DNA from: Pseudomonas sp. P7548
Lineage (GTDB): Bacteria; Pseudomonadota; Gammaproteobacteria; Pseudomonadales; Pseudomonadaceae
Reading direction: 5' to 3'
DNA length: 64,000 bases
NCBI RefSeq assembly: GCF_013386585.1
Contig: NZ_JACARO010000001.1
Coordinates: 1 to 64,000 of the forward strand
This document shows, piece after piece, positions 47,708-56,911 of this stretch. The position numbers and the translations under genes were made by a program. The notes beneath the pieces were generated by a model that searched no databases, had not been told where the DNA came from, and saw nothing but the letters and a program-made list of their open reading frames with translations. Position 1 is the first letter of the stretch, and every line of letters starts with the position of its first letter.

Positions 47708-49768
47708 TTAGAAGCTCATATCCACCTTGGTCCAGAGCGTGCGCCCTGGCTCCTTGATGGCTTGCGGGTCACTGGCCGGGTAGCCGAACCCGGCGTTGCC
47801 GGCCAGGTTCAAGTGCTCGGCATAGGCCTTGCCGAACAGGTTGTCGACGCCGGTGCTGACCTTGAAATGTTTATTGATGCGGTACGCCGCGTTCAGCGAG
47901 AACACGCCAAACCCCGCACTCTTGTCGAAGTCCTTGCCGACCACGTTGCCCTTGTTCTGATCAATGCGGTGTTGCGCCGCGACCACCCGCCACAAGGCGC
48001 CGGCGCTCCAGTCGTCTTCGCTGTAGGTGAGACCCAGGCGCGCGTCCAGCGGTGGGATTTGCGGCAGGGCCTTGCCGTCACTGCTGTTCTTGCCCCAGGC
48101 GTAGGCGAGGGTGGCGTCGGCTTTCCAGTGGCGCGTCAGCTTGTACGCCGCGCCCAGTTCGCCGCCCATGATGCGCGCGTCGACATTGCGCGCCTGGGAG
48201 GTGGTGCCCATCATCCCGGGCCGGTAGTCGAACAGGATGAAGTCCTGCACACGGCCGATATAGCCCGAAGCCCAGGCTTCAAGCGCTTCGGCTTTGTATT
48301 GCGCGCCAAAGTCGAGTTGGGTGGTTTTTTCCGGTTTCACGCCATCGAACGCATTCACCGAACCGACCGCGCCCGTGTTAGGCGAAAACAGCTCCCAGTA
48401 ATCCGGGAAGCGCTCCGAGTGGCCCAGGCCCGCGTAGAGCGTGGTAGGGCTGTCGGCCAGGTCGTGCTCGTAGCGCAGGAAGCCCGAGGGCAGGGTGTCG
48501 GCGCGGGTGTTGTCGGCCGTCGGGTTGGGGCGGGTGCTCATGCCGGAACCGGTGGTCTGCCGGAAATCCTTGGCCGAGGCGCGGTCCAGTCGGGCACCGG
48601 TGATCAGGCGCTCGCGGTCGGCGGCGTACCAGGTGAGTTCGCCGAACACACCGTAGTTGTGGAAGTTGGCGTCCTTGACCCGGGGCAGGTCCTTGTAGGT
48701 GTCGATGCCCATGCTGCTGCGCTGGCGGTGTTCGTTGGTCTGGGCATCCAGACCGCCGATCAGCTGCACATCGGCCCAGCGCCAGGTGGCCTTGATGCGA
48801 GCGCCGAGGGTGCGCCGGTCGACGTTGGACGCCATCGGCCCCGCCATCATCCCGGTGCCGGACGGAACGCGCAGGCTGTAGTTGTCCATCACGTGGTCGG
48901 CGTAGTTGTAGTAGACCTGGGCTTCGACCTTATCCAGCACCTCGCCGAGGTTGGACTTCTCAAAGCGCAGCCCGAGGCTCTCGCGCAGGAACTGCGAGCC
49001 GTCCATGCCGCGCCCGGCGTAACGAGCTTCGCCATCGCCACGGCCGGCCGTGAGTTCCAGCAAGGTGTCGGCGTCGGGGGTGAAGCCGACGGCGACGTCG
49101 CCGTTCCATTTGTCATAGCGCGAGGCGACGGTGTCGTTGTTGCCGTCCTTGTAATCGTCGGCATGGGCCTGGTTGCCGATCACGCGCACATAACCCAACG
49201 GGCCGCCGGCCGCGGCATCGATCACCTTGTCAAAGCGCCCGTTGGAACCGGCCAGCACACTGGCGTTGAGGCGCGTGCCCAACTCGCCGAACTGCTCCGG
49301 CTCACGCTCGAACAGGATGGTGCCAGCTGACGCACCGGGGCCCCACAACACGGTTTGCGGGCCTTTGATCACCGTGAGTTTGTCGTAGGTTTCCGGGGAA
49401 ATGTACGAGGTGGGCGCATCCATCCGGCCCGGGCAGGCGCCGAGCATCATGCTGCCGTTGGTGAGGATGTTCAGGCGTGAACCGAACATGCCGCGCAGTA
49501 CCGGGTCGCCATTGGTGCCGCCGTTGCGCACCAGGGCAAAGCCGGGGATGGTTTTGAGGTAGTCGCCGCCATCGCTGGCGGGCACCGGCTGGCGCGGGTC
49601 TTTCGGGTGGGTGACCACGGTGAGCGGTGAGCTGGGGGCGATCGCCGTGATCACAGTAGGGCTCAGTTCGTGTTCGTCGGCATACACCTGTGGTGCCAAA
49701 AGGGCGCCGCACAGAACGGCGACCACGGGAGTGCTTCCCAAACGGGTGTCAGCAGAAAACCTGGACAT
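47708..49768 (-). CDS. oprC: TonB-dependent copper receptor (OprC/NosA-like)
   Basis: A 686-residue receptor of the OprC/NosA copper family. The plug includes GTNGDPVLRGMFGSRLNILTNG and MMLGACPGRMDAPTSYISPE, where Met and Cys residues match the OprC copper site, and the barrel ends in KVDMSF. A signal peptide ends near residue 30. ATG at 49768 follows GGAA. It lies between a DUF2946 gene and the PepSY gene in a copper group. Confidence 0.87.
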   Translation of the reverse strand: MSRFSADTRLGSTPVVAVLCGALLAPQVYADEHELSPTVITAIAPSSPLTVVTHPKDPRQPVPASDGGDYLKTIPGFALVRNGGTNGDPVLRGMFGSRLNILTNGSMMLGACPGRMDAPTSYISPETYDKLTVIKGPQTVLWGPGASAGTILFEREPEQFGELGTRLNASVLAGSNGRFDKVIDAAAGGPLGYVRVIGNQAHADDYKDGNNDTVASRYDKWNGDVAVGFTPDADTLLELTAGRGDGEARYAGRGMDGSQFLRESLGLRFEKSNLGEVLDKVEAQVYYNYADHVMDNYSLRVPSGTGMMAGPMASNVDRRTLGARIKATWRWADVQLIGGLDAQTNEHRQRSSMGIDTYKDLPRVKDANFHNYGVFGELTWYAADRERLITGARLDRASAKDFRQTTGSGMSTRPNPTADNTRADTLPSGFLRYEHDLADSPTTLYAGLGHSERFPDYWELFSPNTGAVGSVNAFDGVKPEKTTQLDFGAQYKAEALEAWASGYIGRVQDFILFDYRPGMMGTTSQARNVDARIMGGELGAAYKLTRHWKADATLAYAWGKNSSDGKALPQIPPLDARLGLTYSEDDWSAGALWRVVAAQHRIDQNKGNVVGKDFDKSAGFGVFSLNAAYRINKHFKVSTGVDNLFGKAYAEHLNLAGNAGFGYPASDPQAIKEPGRTLWTKVDMSF

Positions 49769-49861
49769 GACAAATTCCATCAATCAATCGTAAACAACAC
49801 GGCCAGCAGCCTGCGGCTGTCTGTCTAAAGTCGGCCGGGGTGAAGTAACGCTGTGAAGTGC

Positions 49862-50263
49862 TTACGCGTTGATGGGCGGGGCGCGACTGCGGGCGCCGGG
49901 GAAGATGCTCTGCCGGGCATGGCCCAGGCGCGTTGCGGGGGTGAGGGCGTTGGCGGGCGGCGGGCTGCCCAGGGTGAACATTGACGTGCCGCCGGGCAGC
50001 GCGGGGCAGCTGTAGAGCAAGTCGCAATAGCCGCACTTGGACCAGAGGGCGTGGTGTTCGTCAGGGGCTTTGGGGTGATGGGAACCGGCGTGGTCCATCG
50101 GCATGTCCATGGACATGCTCATCGACATACCGGCGTGATGATCCATCGGCATCGCTTGGGAAATCAGCGGACCGATAAAGATCATCAGCATGGCGAACAG
50201 GCTGATCCACCCGCCGCGTCTTACATGGGCGTGTGGAGAGAACCTGGCGCGGGGGGCGCCCAT
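49862..50263 (-). CDS. DUF2946-type Met/His-rich periplasmic protein
   Basis: The 133-residue protein has one hydrophobic N-terminal segment (ISLFAMLMIFIGPLISQA), then a Met/His cluster (AMPMDHHAGMSMSMSMDMPMDHAGSHH) and CGYCDLLYSCP. These are ligands suited to copper and match the DUF2946 family, found next to copper receptors. It starts 11 bases after the PCuAC gene and precedes oprC. Specific role is unknown. Confidence 0.8.
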   Translation of the reverse strand: MGAPRARFSPHAHVRRGGWISLFAMLMIFIGPLISQAMPMDHHAGMSMSMSMDMPMDHAGSHHPKAPDEHHALWSKCGYCDLLYSCPALPGGTSMFTLGSPPPANALTPATRLGHARQSIFPGARSRAPPINA

Positions 50264-50274
50264 CGAATCTCAGC

Positions 50275-50757
50275 CTATTGCGGGTGCTTGTGCGCGTGGC
50301 CGGCCATCGGGGGTACTTTCTGTACCGACACTTCCACCTCGACCTTGCCGGCTTTTTCGAAGGTCAGGGTCAGCGGGAATTGTTTGCCGTCGGCCAACAG
50401 GCTGCGGTCTTTGAGGCCCAGCAGCATCACGTGATACGCCATGGGTGCGAAGGTCAGGTCACCCTTGGCCGGCACGGCGACGCTGGGCACTTGCTGCATC
50501 TTCATCAGGTCGCCTTGCATGACGTGTTCGTGCAGCTCGGCCTTGTCCGCCACCGGCGTCTCGACGCTGAGCAGGCGGTCCGGCGTTGCGCCGGTGTTGT
50601 GAATCACGAAATACGCCGCGACGGTGGGCGCGTTGGGCGGCAACTCCTGGGACCAGGGTTCGCTGACCACCAGGTCGCCGGCCTTGTAGTCATCGGCATT
50701 GGCAGCACTGAACACCGGCAACAACATCGCAGCCAGAAGCAGGGAAGATTTGAGCAT
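50275..50757 (-). CDS. PCuAC copper chaperone
   Basis: The 160-residue periplasmic protein has a signal peptide (about residues 1-22) and the PCu(A)C motif: His/Met ligands in HEHVMQGDLMKMQQV and YHVMLLGL. The C-terminal HAHKHP tail adds histidines. PCuAC proteins carry Cu(I) in the periplasm, often for cytochrome oxidase assembly. It is part of the copper operon and follows the upstream DUF2946 gene by 46 bases. Confidence 0.88.
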   Translation of the reverse strand: MLKSSLLLAAMLLPVFSAANADDYKAGDLVVSEPWSQELPPNAPTVAAYFVIHNTGATPDRLLSVETPVADKAELHEHVMQGDLMKMQQVPSVAVPAKGDLTFAPMAYHVMLLGLKDRSLLADGKQFPLTLTFEKAGKVEVEVSVQKVPPMAGHAHKHPQ

Positions 50758-50803
50758 GGCAGTTCTCCAGAACGGTTCTAAACGCAGTTCACTTGCGAAG
50801 AAA

Positions 50804-51199
50804 TCAGACCGTTGGAGAGGCGCGCGGGTTGAGGCTTGGCCATTGCTGGCGCGGGGTCGGGCTTAGCAGCCGGGGCGGCGGCAAGCTCTGTGAGGTGTTG
50901 AATTGGGTGAGGTACAACTGCGGCACATGCCCCGGCAGCGCCACCAACGGCGCCGAGCCCGAGCAACACCAGCAATGCTGCATGGTGGAGTGGTCGTCCT
51001 GCTGCGGCGCCGGGATCTCCAGCTTGCCCAGGGCAATCGTCTTGAAACTCGCCCCATTGGAGGAGCAGAAACTGCCCCACAGCAATTGCTGCACCGGGTC
51101 CTGGGACTGCTGCATCGCCCCGGCCATCGGCATGGCAAAGGCGTTGAACAGCACTGCAAAGCAGGCGATCCACACAATTGCAAAGCGTTGACGGGCCAT
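50804..51199 (-). CDS. DUF2946-type protein, first gene of the copper group
   Basis: A 131-residue product with an N-terminal hydrophobic segment (IVWIACFAVLFNAFAMPMAGA), a Met-rich exit and HCWCCSGSAP, whose cysteines match the DUF2946 pattern. The ATG at 51199 is weakly preceded by a ribosome site. It heads the minus-strand run of copper genes. A hairpin at 51223-51249 is upstream. It probably handles copper in the periplasm. Confidence 0.75.
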   Translation of the reverse strand: MARQRFAIVWIACFAVLFNAFAMPMAGAMQQSQDPVQQLLWGSFCSSNGASFKTIALGKLEIPAPQQDDHSTMQHCWCCSGSAPLVALPGHVPQLYLTQFNTSQSLPPPRLLSPTPRQQWPSLNPRASPTV

Positions 51200-51222
51200 G
51201 GCGGACAATCCGTAGGGTTAAA

Positions 51223-51249
51223 CGATCAGGCGGGTATTTAGCCTGATCG
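51223..51249. promoter_or_regulatory. Inverted repeat upstream of the copper genes
   Basis: Arms CGATCAGGC and GCCTGATCG with a 9-base loop lie 24 bases before the start of the first copper gene. It may be an operator or a 5' leader hairpin. No match to a known CopR or CueR box is clear. Confidence 0.4.
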
Positions 51250-51354
51250 TAGGGGATAAGTAAAAAGGGGCGGTGTGGTTTGGTGTCGCAGCTGCCGGTT
51301 TCAGGATAGACGGGAACTGAGAGGTTGCCGATCTCAAAGGCAACGCAGCTCTAA

Positions 51355-51444
51355 ATGTGGGAGCGGGCTTGCCCGCGAAAGCGGAGTGTCAGCCATACAT
51401 GTGGTGGCTGACACACAGTCTTCGCGAGCAAGCCCGCTCCCACA
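51355..51444. repeat. Chimeric REP pair
   Basis: The left arm has TTGCCCGCGAA and the right arm TTCGCGAGCAAG. An inner inverted repeat TGTCAGCCA...TGGCTGACA stands between them. Confidence 0.87.
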
Positions 51445-51469
51445 TTTAGGACTGCACTCGGCTCGAATT

Positions 51470-51578
51470 GATTGTTCCCACGTTCTGGGAATGCAGCCCT
51501 GGACGCTCCGGGTCTGCCTTTGAAGTCGTGATGCGGAGCGTCACAGGATGCGTTTCCATGCAGAGCGTGGGAACGATC
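51470..51578. repeat. Second repeat family, 109-base inverted element
   Basis: The ends GATTGTTCCCACG and CGTGGGAACGATC are nearly perfect inverses. The inside holds GGACGCTCCG and CGGAGCGTCA, a further inverted pair. It is distinct from the REP family and resembles a dispersed Pseudomonas palindrome. Confidence 0.6.
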
Positions 51579-51792
51579 GGTCAACAGAAATATCCGACAA
51601 GCCTTTAAGGTTGCCCCTAAGAAACTCAATCCCTAGTCTCCGTACACCGCTGCAAACTCAGCGGCCGGGCGTCGCGGCCCGGGTTCCTATGGACGCTAAG
51701 CGTCATCGTCTGCTTTCAGTTGACGCTTTTTTATCGTCTACTGTGCGGCGCTATGGCGGCTGTGCGCGGGATACCTTCGGGTATGCCGGGTT

Positions 51793-51879
51793 TCCTTAGG
51801 ACCGGTCCGCGAACCTGCGTACAGCTGCCACCCTCTATCGCGTCGCGGCGAATCAGTGGCAGCTCCACTTTCCTAAGGA
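51793..51879 (+). promoter_or_regulatory. Nested leader hairpins covering the ribosome site
   Basis: TCCTTAGGA at 51793-51801 is the exact complement of TCCTAAGGA at 51871-51879, which contains the ribosome site of the small gene starting at 51888. Inside it AGCTGCCAC (51823-51831) pairs with GTGGCAGCT (51856-51864). The two stems nest, giving one long structure. Confidence 0.6.
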
Positions 51880-51887
51880 GCTTCACA

Positions 51888-52136
51888 ATGATCAAACCCA
51901 CCCCCAATCCCCCCGTTCGGCTCTTCACCGTTGCCGACGGCATCAGCGCCGAAGACCTGCTGGTCAACCTCAGCGAAACCCTCGCCTCAGCTAATGCGCT
52001 GAGCTGCGATCTTGCGTTTAGCCTGGAAGGCTCGAAACGGGAGGAATTGTTGGGCGTTGCGCAATTGATTGAATTGGCGCAGTTGCTGGCTGATCGTGTG
52101 CACAAGGGCTGCGGCCCAGCGACAACTGTAGCCTGA
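51888..52136 (+). CDS. Small DUF6124/DUF3077-like protein
   Basis: An 82-residue product beginning MIKPTPNPPVRLFTVADGIS, followed by helices (AEDLLVNLSETLASANALSCD; ELLGVAQLIELAQLLADRVH). It belongs to a family of small, multi-copy, function-unknown Pseudomonas proteins often called DUF6124 or DUF3077. TAAGGAG precedes the ATG. An in-frame extension to 51720 is a shadow of the leader. Translation is probably controlled by the leader structure. Confidence 0.72.
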   Translation: MIKPTPNPPVRLFTVADGISAEDLLVNLSETLASANALSCDLAFSLEGSKREELLGVAQLIELAQLLADRVHKGCGPATTVA

Positions 52137-52149
52137 TAACACCGTCCAA

Positions 52150-52240
52150 ATGTGGGAGCGGGCTTGCCCGCGATTGCGGTACATCAGTTATAGATGAGTT
52201 GGCTGACAGGACGCTATCGCGGGCAAGCCCGCTCCCACAG
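52150..52240. repeat. REP pair (AGCGGGC class)
   Basis: Both arms are TGTGGGAGCGGGCTTGCCCG-like, 45 bases apart, just downstream of cobK. Confidence 0.88.
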
Positions 52241-52254
52241 GGGATCAGTGGTGT

Positions 52255-52974
52255 TTACAGCGTGGTGATTGCCTGCAGCACCGCAGCCACGTTGGTGAAC
52301 TCCCGATCCACCGCTGCCAACACCGGCCGCTTCAAGACAAGCACCGGTATTCCAAGCTCCCGCGCCACTTCCAGCTTCGGCTCCGTCGCGGTGCTGCCGC
52401 TGTTCTTGCTGATCAACACATCAATGCCGCGTCGCTCAAACAACGCACGCTCGTCCTCGATCAGAAACGGCCCGCGCGCGCCGATCACTTCACACCGGTC
52501 ATTCCCGGGGTACACATCCAGTGCGCGCAGCGTCCAAAACTGTTCGACGGGGATTTCGTCGAGGTGCTGCAACGGCTCGCGCCCCAGCGTGAACAGCGGG
52601 CGCTTGAAAGGTTTGAGCGATTCGATCAACGAAGCCCAATCACTGACCTCTCGCCAATCATCTCCTGCCTGCGGCTGCCACGCCGGGCGTCGCAATGCCC
52701 AACAAGGCACGCCACCCAGCTGCGCAGCTTCGGCCGCATTCCGGCTGATCTGCGCCGCATACGGATGAGTCGCGTCGAGAATCAGGCCAACCCCCTCATC
52801 CCGAACAAACTGCGCCAAGCCCTCGGCGCCACCATAACCACCGACCCGCACTTGGCAGTTCAGATCGATCGGCACGCGCCCAACGCCGGCCAGGCTGTAG
52901 ATATGTTCCGGGCCCAATGTGCGGGCAATGGCCAGGGCTTCCGTCACGCCGCCCAGCAGCAGGATGCGCTTCAT
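52255..52974 (-). CDS. cobK: Precorrin-6A reductase
   Basis: CobK (239 residues) reduces precorrin-6A to precorrin-6B with NADPH in aerobic cobalamin synthesis. Motifs are [14 protein letters not shown] at the start, [14 protein letters not shown] near residue 80 and [25 protein letters not shown] near residue 195. The ATG at 52974 overlaps the cobL stop by 4 bases, indicating coupling; the longer frame to 53022 is not needed. Confidence 0.93.
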   Translation of the reverse strand: MKRILLLGGVTEALAIARTLGPEHIYSLAGVGRVPIDLNCQVRVGGYGGAEGLAQFVRDEGVGLILDATHPYAAQISRNAAEAAQLGGVPCWALRRPAWQPQAGDDWREVSDWASLIESLKPFKRPLFTLGREPLQHLDEIPVEQFWTLRALDVYPGNDRCEVIGARGPFLIEDERALFERRGIDVLISKNSGSTATEPKLEVARELGIPVLVLKRPVLAAVDREFTNVAAVLQAITTL

Positions 52975-54176
52975 AGCGGCTTGACCACGTCCAGCAAGGT
53001 GATCGGCAACGCCTGCCGCCACGTATCAAACTCCCCCAGCGGCTGCGCCTGGGCCACGTGGATGCGCGTCAGTTCGCCGCCATGCCGGGCGCGCCATTCC
53101 ATCAAGGCCATTTCACTTTGCAGGGTTACAGCATTGGCAACCAACCGTCCGCCTGGTCGCAGCTGTTGCCAGCAGGTGTCGAGCACGCCGTCGCGGGTGA
53201 CGCCACCGCCGATGAAGATGGCATCCGGTGCTTCCAAACCTTGCAGCGCGTCCGGTGCCTTGCCGCGAACCAGCTGCAGCCCAGGCACACCCAGCGCATC
53301 GCGGTTGTGTTCGATCAAACCTTGGCGACCTTCATCGGCTTCAATCGCCACTGCGCGGCAACTGGGGTGAGTGCGCATCCATTCAATGCCGATGGAGCCA
53401 CTGCCCGCGCCCACATCCCACAGCAATTCGCCGGGCATTGGCGCGAGGCGGGCGAGGGTCATGGCGCGTACGTCGCGTTTGGTCAGTTGGCCGTCGTGTT
53501 TGAAGGCCGAATCCGGCAAGCCGGCCAGACGTGACAGGCGCACAACCTGCGGGTCAGCCACGCAGTCGATCGCAACCAGGTTCAAATCGGCGACGCAAGC
53601 GTGTTGCCAATCTGCAGCCTGCCCATCGAGACGCCGCTCATTCGCGCCGCCCAGGTGTTCAAACACAGAAATGCGGCTCGGCCCAAATCCGCACGAAGCC
53701 AACAAAGCGGCAATCAACGCCGGGCTGCGACCGTCATTGCTCAACACCAACAACCGCACGCCACTGGCCAGGTGCGCATTCAGCGCCGCCAACGGCCGAG
53801 CCACCACAGACAACGTCACCACGTCCTGCAACGGCCAACCCAACCGCGCCGCTGCCAGCGATACCGACGACGGCGCCGGCAAGATCAGCAACTCATCCGC
53901 CGCCACCTGCCGCGCCAGGCTCGCGCCCACGCCATAGAACATCGGATCGCCGCTGGCCAGCACGCACACCGGTTCCCCGCGCCGCGCCAGTACCGGTTCC
54001 AGGGAGAAAGGGCTCGGCCACACCTCACGCTCGCCGCGAATACACACCGGCAACAGGTCCAACTGGCGCTGAGCACCTATAATCCGCGTGGCGCGCAGCA
54101 GGGCATGCCGGGCATTCCTGCCCAGCCCCTTGAAGCCGTCTTCACCGATGCCTACAACCGTCAGCCAGGGCGACAT
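52971..54176 (-). CDS. cobL: Precorrin-6Y C5,15-methyltransferase (decarboxylating)
   Basis: CobL (401 residues) fuses a CbiE methyltransferase (residues about 1-200, [14 protein letters not shown]) to a CbiT methyltransferase (about 205-400, with [16 protein letters not shown] as the SAM loop). It methylates precorrin-6B at C5 and C15 and removes the C12 acetate carboxyl. Divergent from cobG with 95 bases between them; a shared control region is likely, but I see no cobalamin riboswitch. Confidence 0.94.
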   Translation of the reverse strand: MSPWLTVVGIGEDGFKGLGRNARHALLRATRIIGAQRQLDLLPVCIRGEREVWPSPFSLEPVLARRGEPVCVLASGDPMFYGVGASLARQVAADELLILPAPSSVSLAAARLGWPLQDVVTLSVVARPLAALNAHLASGVRLLVLSNDGRSPALIAALLASCGFGPSRISVFEHLGGANERRLDGQAADWQHACVADLNLVAIDCVADPQVVRLSRLAGLPDSAFKHDGQLTKRDVRAMTLARLAPMPGELLWDVGAGSGSIGIEWMRTHPSCRAVAIEADEGRQGLIEHNRDALGVPGLQLVRGKAPDALQGLEAPDAIFIGGGVTRDGVLDTCWQQLRPGGRLVANAVTLQSEMALMEWRARHGGELTRIHVAQAQPLGEFDTWRQALPITLLDVVKPL

Positions 54177-54271
54177 ATGAATTCCTTGAACGACATCCGA
54201 CGGGCAGGCTTTTCATGCCGCCGGACAAAGCAGGCATAATACCGCGCCTTTACCCGTCAACCGGTAGCCCC

Positions 54272-55561
54272 GTGAACCAGACGCCCGCTGTGAATACCTT
54301 GCGCCCCTCGGCTTGTCCGGGGTTGCTGCGTATTGTCCAGGCGTTGGACGGCGGCATTTGCCGGATCAAATTGGCCGGGGGTTCCATCACCGCCGCCCAA
54401 GCCCACGCGGTGGCGGACGCGGCGCAGGCCTATGCGGGCGGGGTGATCGAGGCCACCAACCGCGCCAACTTGCAGATCCGCGGGATTGGCGCCGAAGAAG
54501 ACGCCTTGATCGCGATGCTGTTGGCCGCAGGCCTGGGGCCCAATAACGCCGCCGGCGACGATGTGCGCAACCTGATGCTCAGCCCCAGCGCCGGCATCGA
54601 CCCGCAGATGCTGTTCGACACGCGCCCGCTGGCCGAACAGATCCTGAATACCCTGCAGAACCACCCGCGTTTTCACGAGCTGTCGGCCAAGTTCGCCGTG
54701 CAACTGGATGGCGGCGAAGCCCTGGCGATGCTCGAACATCACCATGACCTGTGGCTGTCGGCGTTCGTGCGCGATGGCCACACGCTGCTCGCGTTTGGCC
54801 TGGCCGGTTGCCCGGGGCTGGATGCGCCGGTGGCCGCCGTGCCGTTGGATCAAGGGCATGCTCTGGTCGTGGCTGTGCTGGAAGCGTTTCTCGACCTCGC
54901 CACGCCCGAGCAAACCCGCATGCGTCATCTGGCTGTGGATAAGTTATTGAGCCTCCTCAATCTGCCGTTGCTGCCGCCGGATGGCTTCAAACGCCCGTCC
55001 AGCAGCGCTTCGCTGCACCTCGGCACTTATCCACAAGCGCAAACGAATCTTTTCTACGTCGCGACCATCGCGCCCTTGGGCCGCCTGGATTCGACGATGC
55101 TCAACGGCGCCGCACAACTGGCCAGCGAATACGGCGACGGCACCCTGCGCTTCACCCCTTGGCAGGGCGTGCTGCTGCCCAATGTCGAAAAACCGCAGGC
55201 CGTGACCGAACGCCTGGCGCAACTGGGCTTCCTCTGTTCAGTCGACCAACCTCTGGCGCGCATGACCGCCTGCACTGGCTCCAGCGGCTGCGGCAAGGCA
55301 CAGGCCGACACCAAGGCTGACGCCATGCAACTCGCCGCCCTGGACACCGGGCACGACGTGCACCTGTCTGGCTGCCTCCGTTCCTGCGCCGCCGCACACA
55401 CCGCGCCGGTGACCCTGCTGGCCGTGAGCCCTGGCCACTACGACCTCTATTTTCGCGATGCCGCCTACCCAGGCTTTGGCCGGCTGCACGCGCGCACCCT
55501 TTCTATTGAAGCGACGGGCGCCTTGCTGCGCGCCCGCCCACGGAGCAACACCGATGATTGA
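54272..55561 (+). CDS. cobG: Precorrin-3B synthase
   Basis: CobG (429 residues from the GTG at 54272; an upstream ATG at 54215 is possible) is a sirohaem/sulfite-reductase-like iron-sulfur protein that oxidises precorrin-3A in the oxygen-dependent route. Cluster cysteines appear as CTGSSGCGKAQ and SGCLRSCAAAHT near residues 330-375. Presence of CobG marks the aerobic pathway. It heads cobG-cobH-cobI-cobJ, overlapping cobH by 8 bases. Confidence 0.92.
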   Translation: MNQTPAVNTLRPSACPGLLRIVQALDGGICRIKLAGGSITAAQAHAVADAAQAYAGGVIEATNRANLQIRGIGAEEDALIAMLLAAGLGPNNAAGDDVRNLMLSPSAGIDPQMLFDTRPLAEQILNTLQNHPRFHELSAKFAVQLDGGEALAMLEHHHDLWLSAFVRDGHTLLAFGLAGCPGLDAPVAAVPLDQGHALVVAVLEAFLDLATPEQTRMRHLAVDKLLSLLNLPLLPPDGFKRPSSSASLHLGTYPQAQTNLFYVATIAPLGRLDSTMLNGAAQLASEYGDGTLRFTPWQGVLLPNVEKPQAVTERLAQLGFLCSVDQPLARMTACTGSSGCGKAQADTKADAMQLAALDTGHDVHLSGCLRSCAAAHTAPVTLLAVSPGHYDLYFRDAAYPGFGRLHARTLSIEATGALLRARPRSNTDD

Positions 55562-56180
55562 TTACATCCGCGACGGTCAGGAGATCTATCGCAACTCCTT
55601 CGCCATTATTCGCGCGGAAGCCAAGTTGGACCGTATCCCGGCCGATTTGGAAAAACTCGCGGTGCGGGTGATCCATGCCTGCGGCATGGTCGAGGCCATC
55701 GACGGCCTGCAATTCTCCGAAGGCGCAGGCAAGGCCGGGCGCGATGCGCTGGCGGCCGGCGCGCCGATCCTGTGCGATGCGCGGATGGTCTCCGAAGGCG
55801 TGACCCGTGCGCGCCTGCCCGCCAACAACGCGGTGATCTGCACCCTGCGCGACGACAGCGTGCCGGAGCTGGCGCGTGAGCTGGGCAACACCCGCTCCGC
55901 CGCCGCCCTGGAACTGTGGCGCCCGCACCTGGAAGGCAGCGTGGTGGTGATCGGCAACGCGCCAACCGCCTTGTTCTACCTGCTGGAAATGCTCGACGCC
56001 GGCGCACCGAAACCGGCGTTGATCCTCGGCTTCCCGGTCGGGTTTGTCGGCGCCGCTGAATCCAAGGCGATGCTGGCGGCCGACAGCCGTGGCGTGCCGT
56101 TCGTGATCATGCAGGGCCGCCTGGGCGGTAGTGCCATGGCCGCCGCTGCGGTGAATGCTCTGGCCACGGAGGTCGAATAA
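55554..56180 (+). CDS. cobH: Precorrin-8X methylmutase
   Basis: CobH (208 residues) moves the C11 methyl to C12 to give hydrogenobyrinate. [19 protein letters not shown] and [17 protein letters not shown] are diagnostic, with the catalytic histidine in IHACG. The ATG at 55554 follows GGAGC and lies inside the end of cobG; the stop overlaps the cobI start. Confidence 0.95.
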   Translation: MIDYIRDGQEIYRNSFAIIRAEAKLDRIPADLEKLAVRVIHACGMVEAIDGLQFSEGAGKAGRDALAAGAPILCDARMVSEGVTRARLPANNAVICTLRDDSVPELARELGNTRSAAALELWRPHLEGSVVVIGNAPTALFYLLEMLDAGAPKPALILGFPVGFVGAAESKAMLAADSRGVPFVIMQGRLGGSAMAAAAVNALATEVE

Positions 56181-56911
56181 TGCAGGCACGCGGACGTTTG
56201 ATCGGCCTGGGCGTGGGCCCTGGCGACCCGGAACTGATCACCCTCAAGGCCCTGCGCCTGCTGCGTGAGTCGCCGGTGGTGGCGTACTTCGTGGCCAAGG
56301 GCAAGAAGGGCAACGCCTTCGGCATCATCGAGGATCACCTGGTGCCCCAGCAGACCCTGATGCCGCTGGTGTACCCGGTGACCACCGAAGTGCTGCCCGC
56401 GCCGATGTCCTATGAGCAAGTGATCAGCGATTTCTACGACGCGGCCAGCGTCGACGTGGCAGCGCACCTGGACGCCGGCCGCGACGTGGCGGTGATCTGT
56501 GAAGGTGACCCGTTCTTCTACGGCTCCTACATGTACCTGCACGACCGCCTCGCCGAGCGCTATGAAGCGCAGGTCATTCCGGGCGTGTGCTCGATGCTCG
56601 GCGGCGCTTCGGTGCTGGGTGCGCCGCTGGTGTACCGCAACCAGAGCCTGTCGGTGCTCTCGGGCGTGCTGCCCCATGACGACCTCAAGCGCCGCCTGGC
56701 AGACGCCGATGCGGCGGTGATCATGAAGCTCGGGCGCAACTTTCCCAAGGTGCGCCAAGTGCTGGAAGAGCTCGGCCTGGCCGGGCGTGCGCTGTATGTG
56801 GAGCGCGCCACCATGGCCAATCAGAAGATCGTGCCGCTGGATCAGGTCGATCCGTCGTCGTCGCCTTACTTCTCGCTGATCATCGTGCCCGGTGAACGGT
56901 GGCAAGGTTGA
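56180..56911 (+). CDS. cobI: Precorrin-2 C20-methyltransferase
   Basis: CobI (243 residues) is a SAM-dependent tetrapyrrole methylase. [22 protein letters not shown] is the N-terminal motif, and [18 protein letters not shown] and [16 protein letters not shown] follow. It overlaps cobH by one base (TAATG) and cobJ by one base. Confidence 0.95.
   Translation: MQARGRLIGLGVGPGDPELITLKALRLLRESPVVAYFVAKGKKGNAFGIIEDHLVPQQTLMPLVYPVTTEVLPAPMSYEQVISDFYDAASVDVAAHLDAGRDVAVICEGDPFFYGSYMYLHDRLAERYEAQVIPGVCSMLGGASVLGAPLVYRNQSLSVLSGVLPHDDLKRRLADADAAVIMKLGRNFPKVRQVLEELGLAGRALYVERATMANQKIVPLDQVDPSSSPYFSLIIVPGERWQG

Noticed and set aside
54177..54271. Cobalamin riboswitch between cobL and cobG
   Set aside because: Only 95 bases separate the genes and no B12-box is seen. 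A GCCACTG near 58557 lies after cobJ without the rest of the motif.
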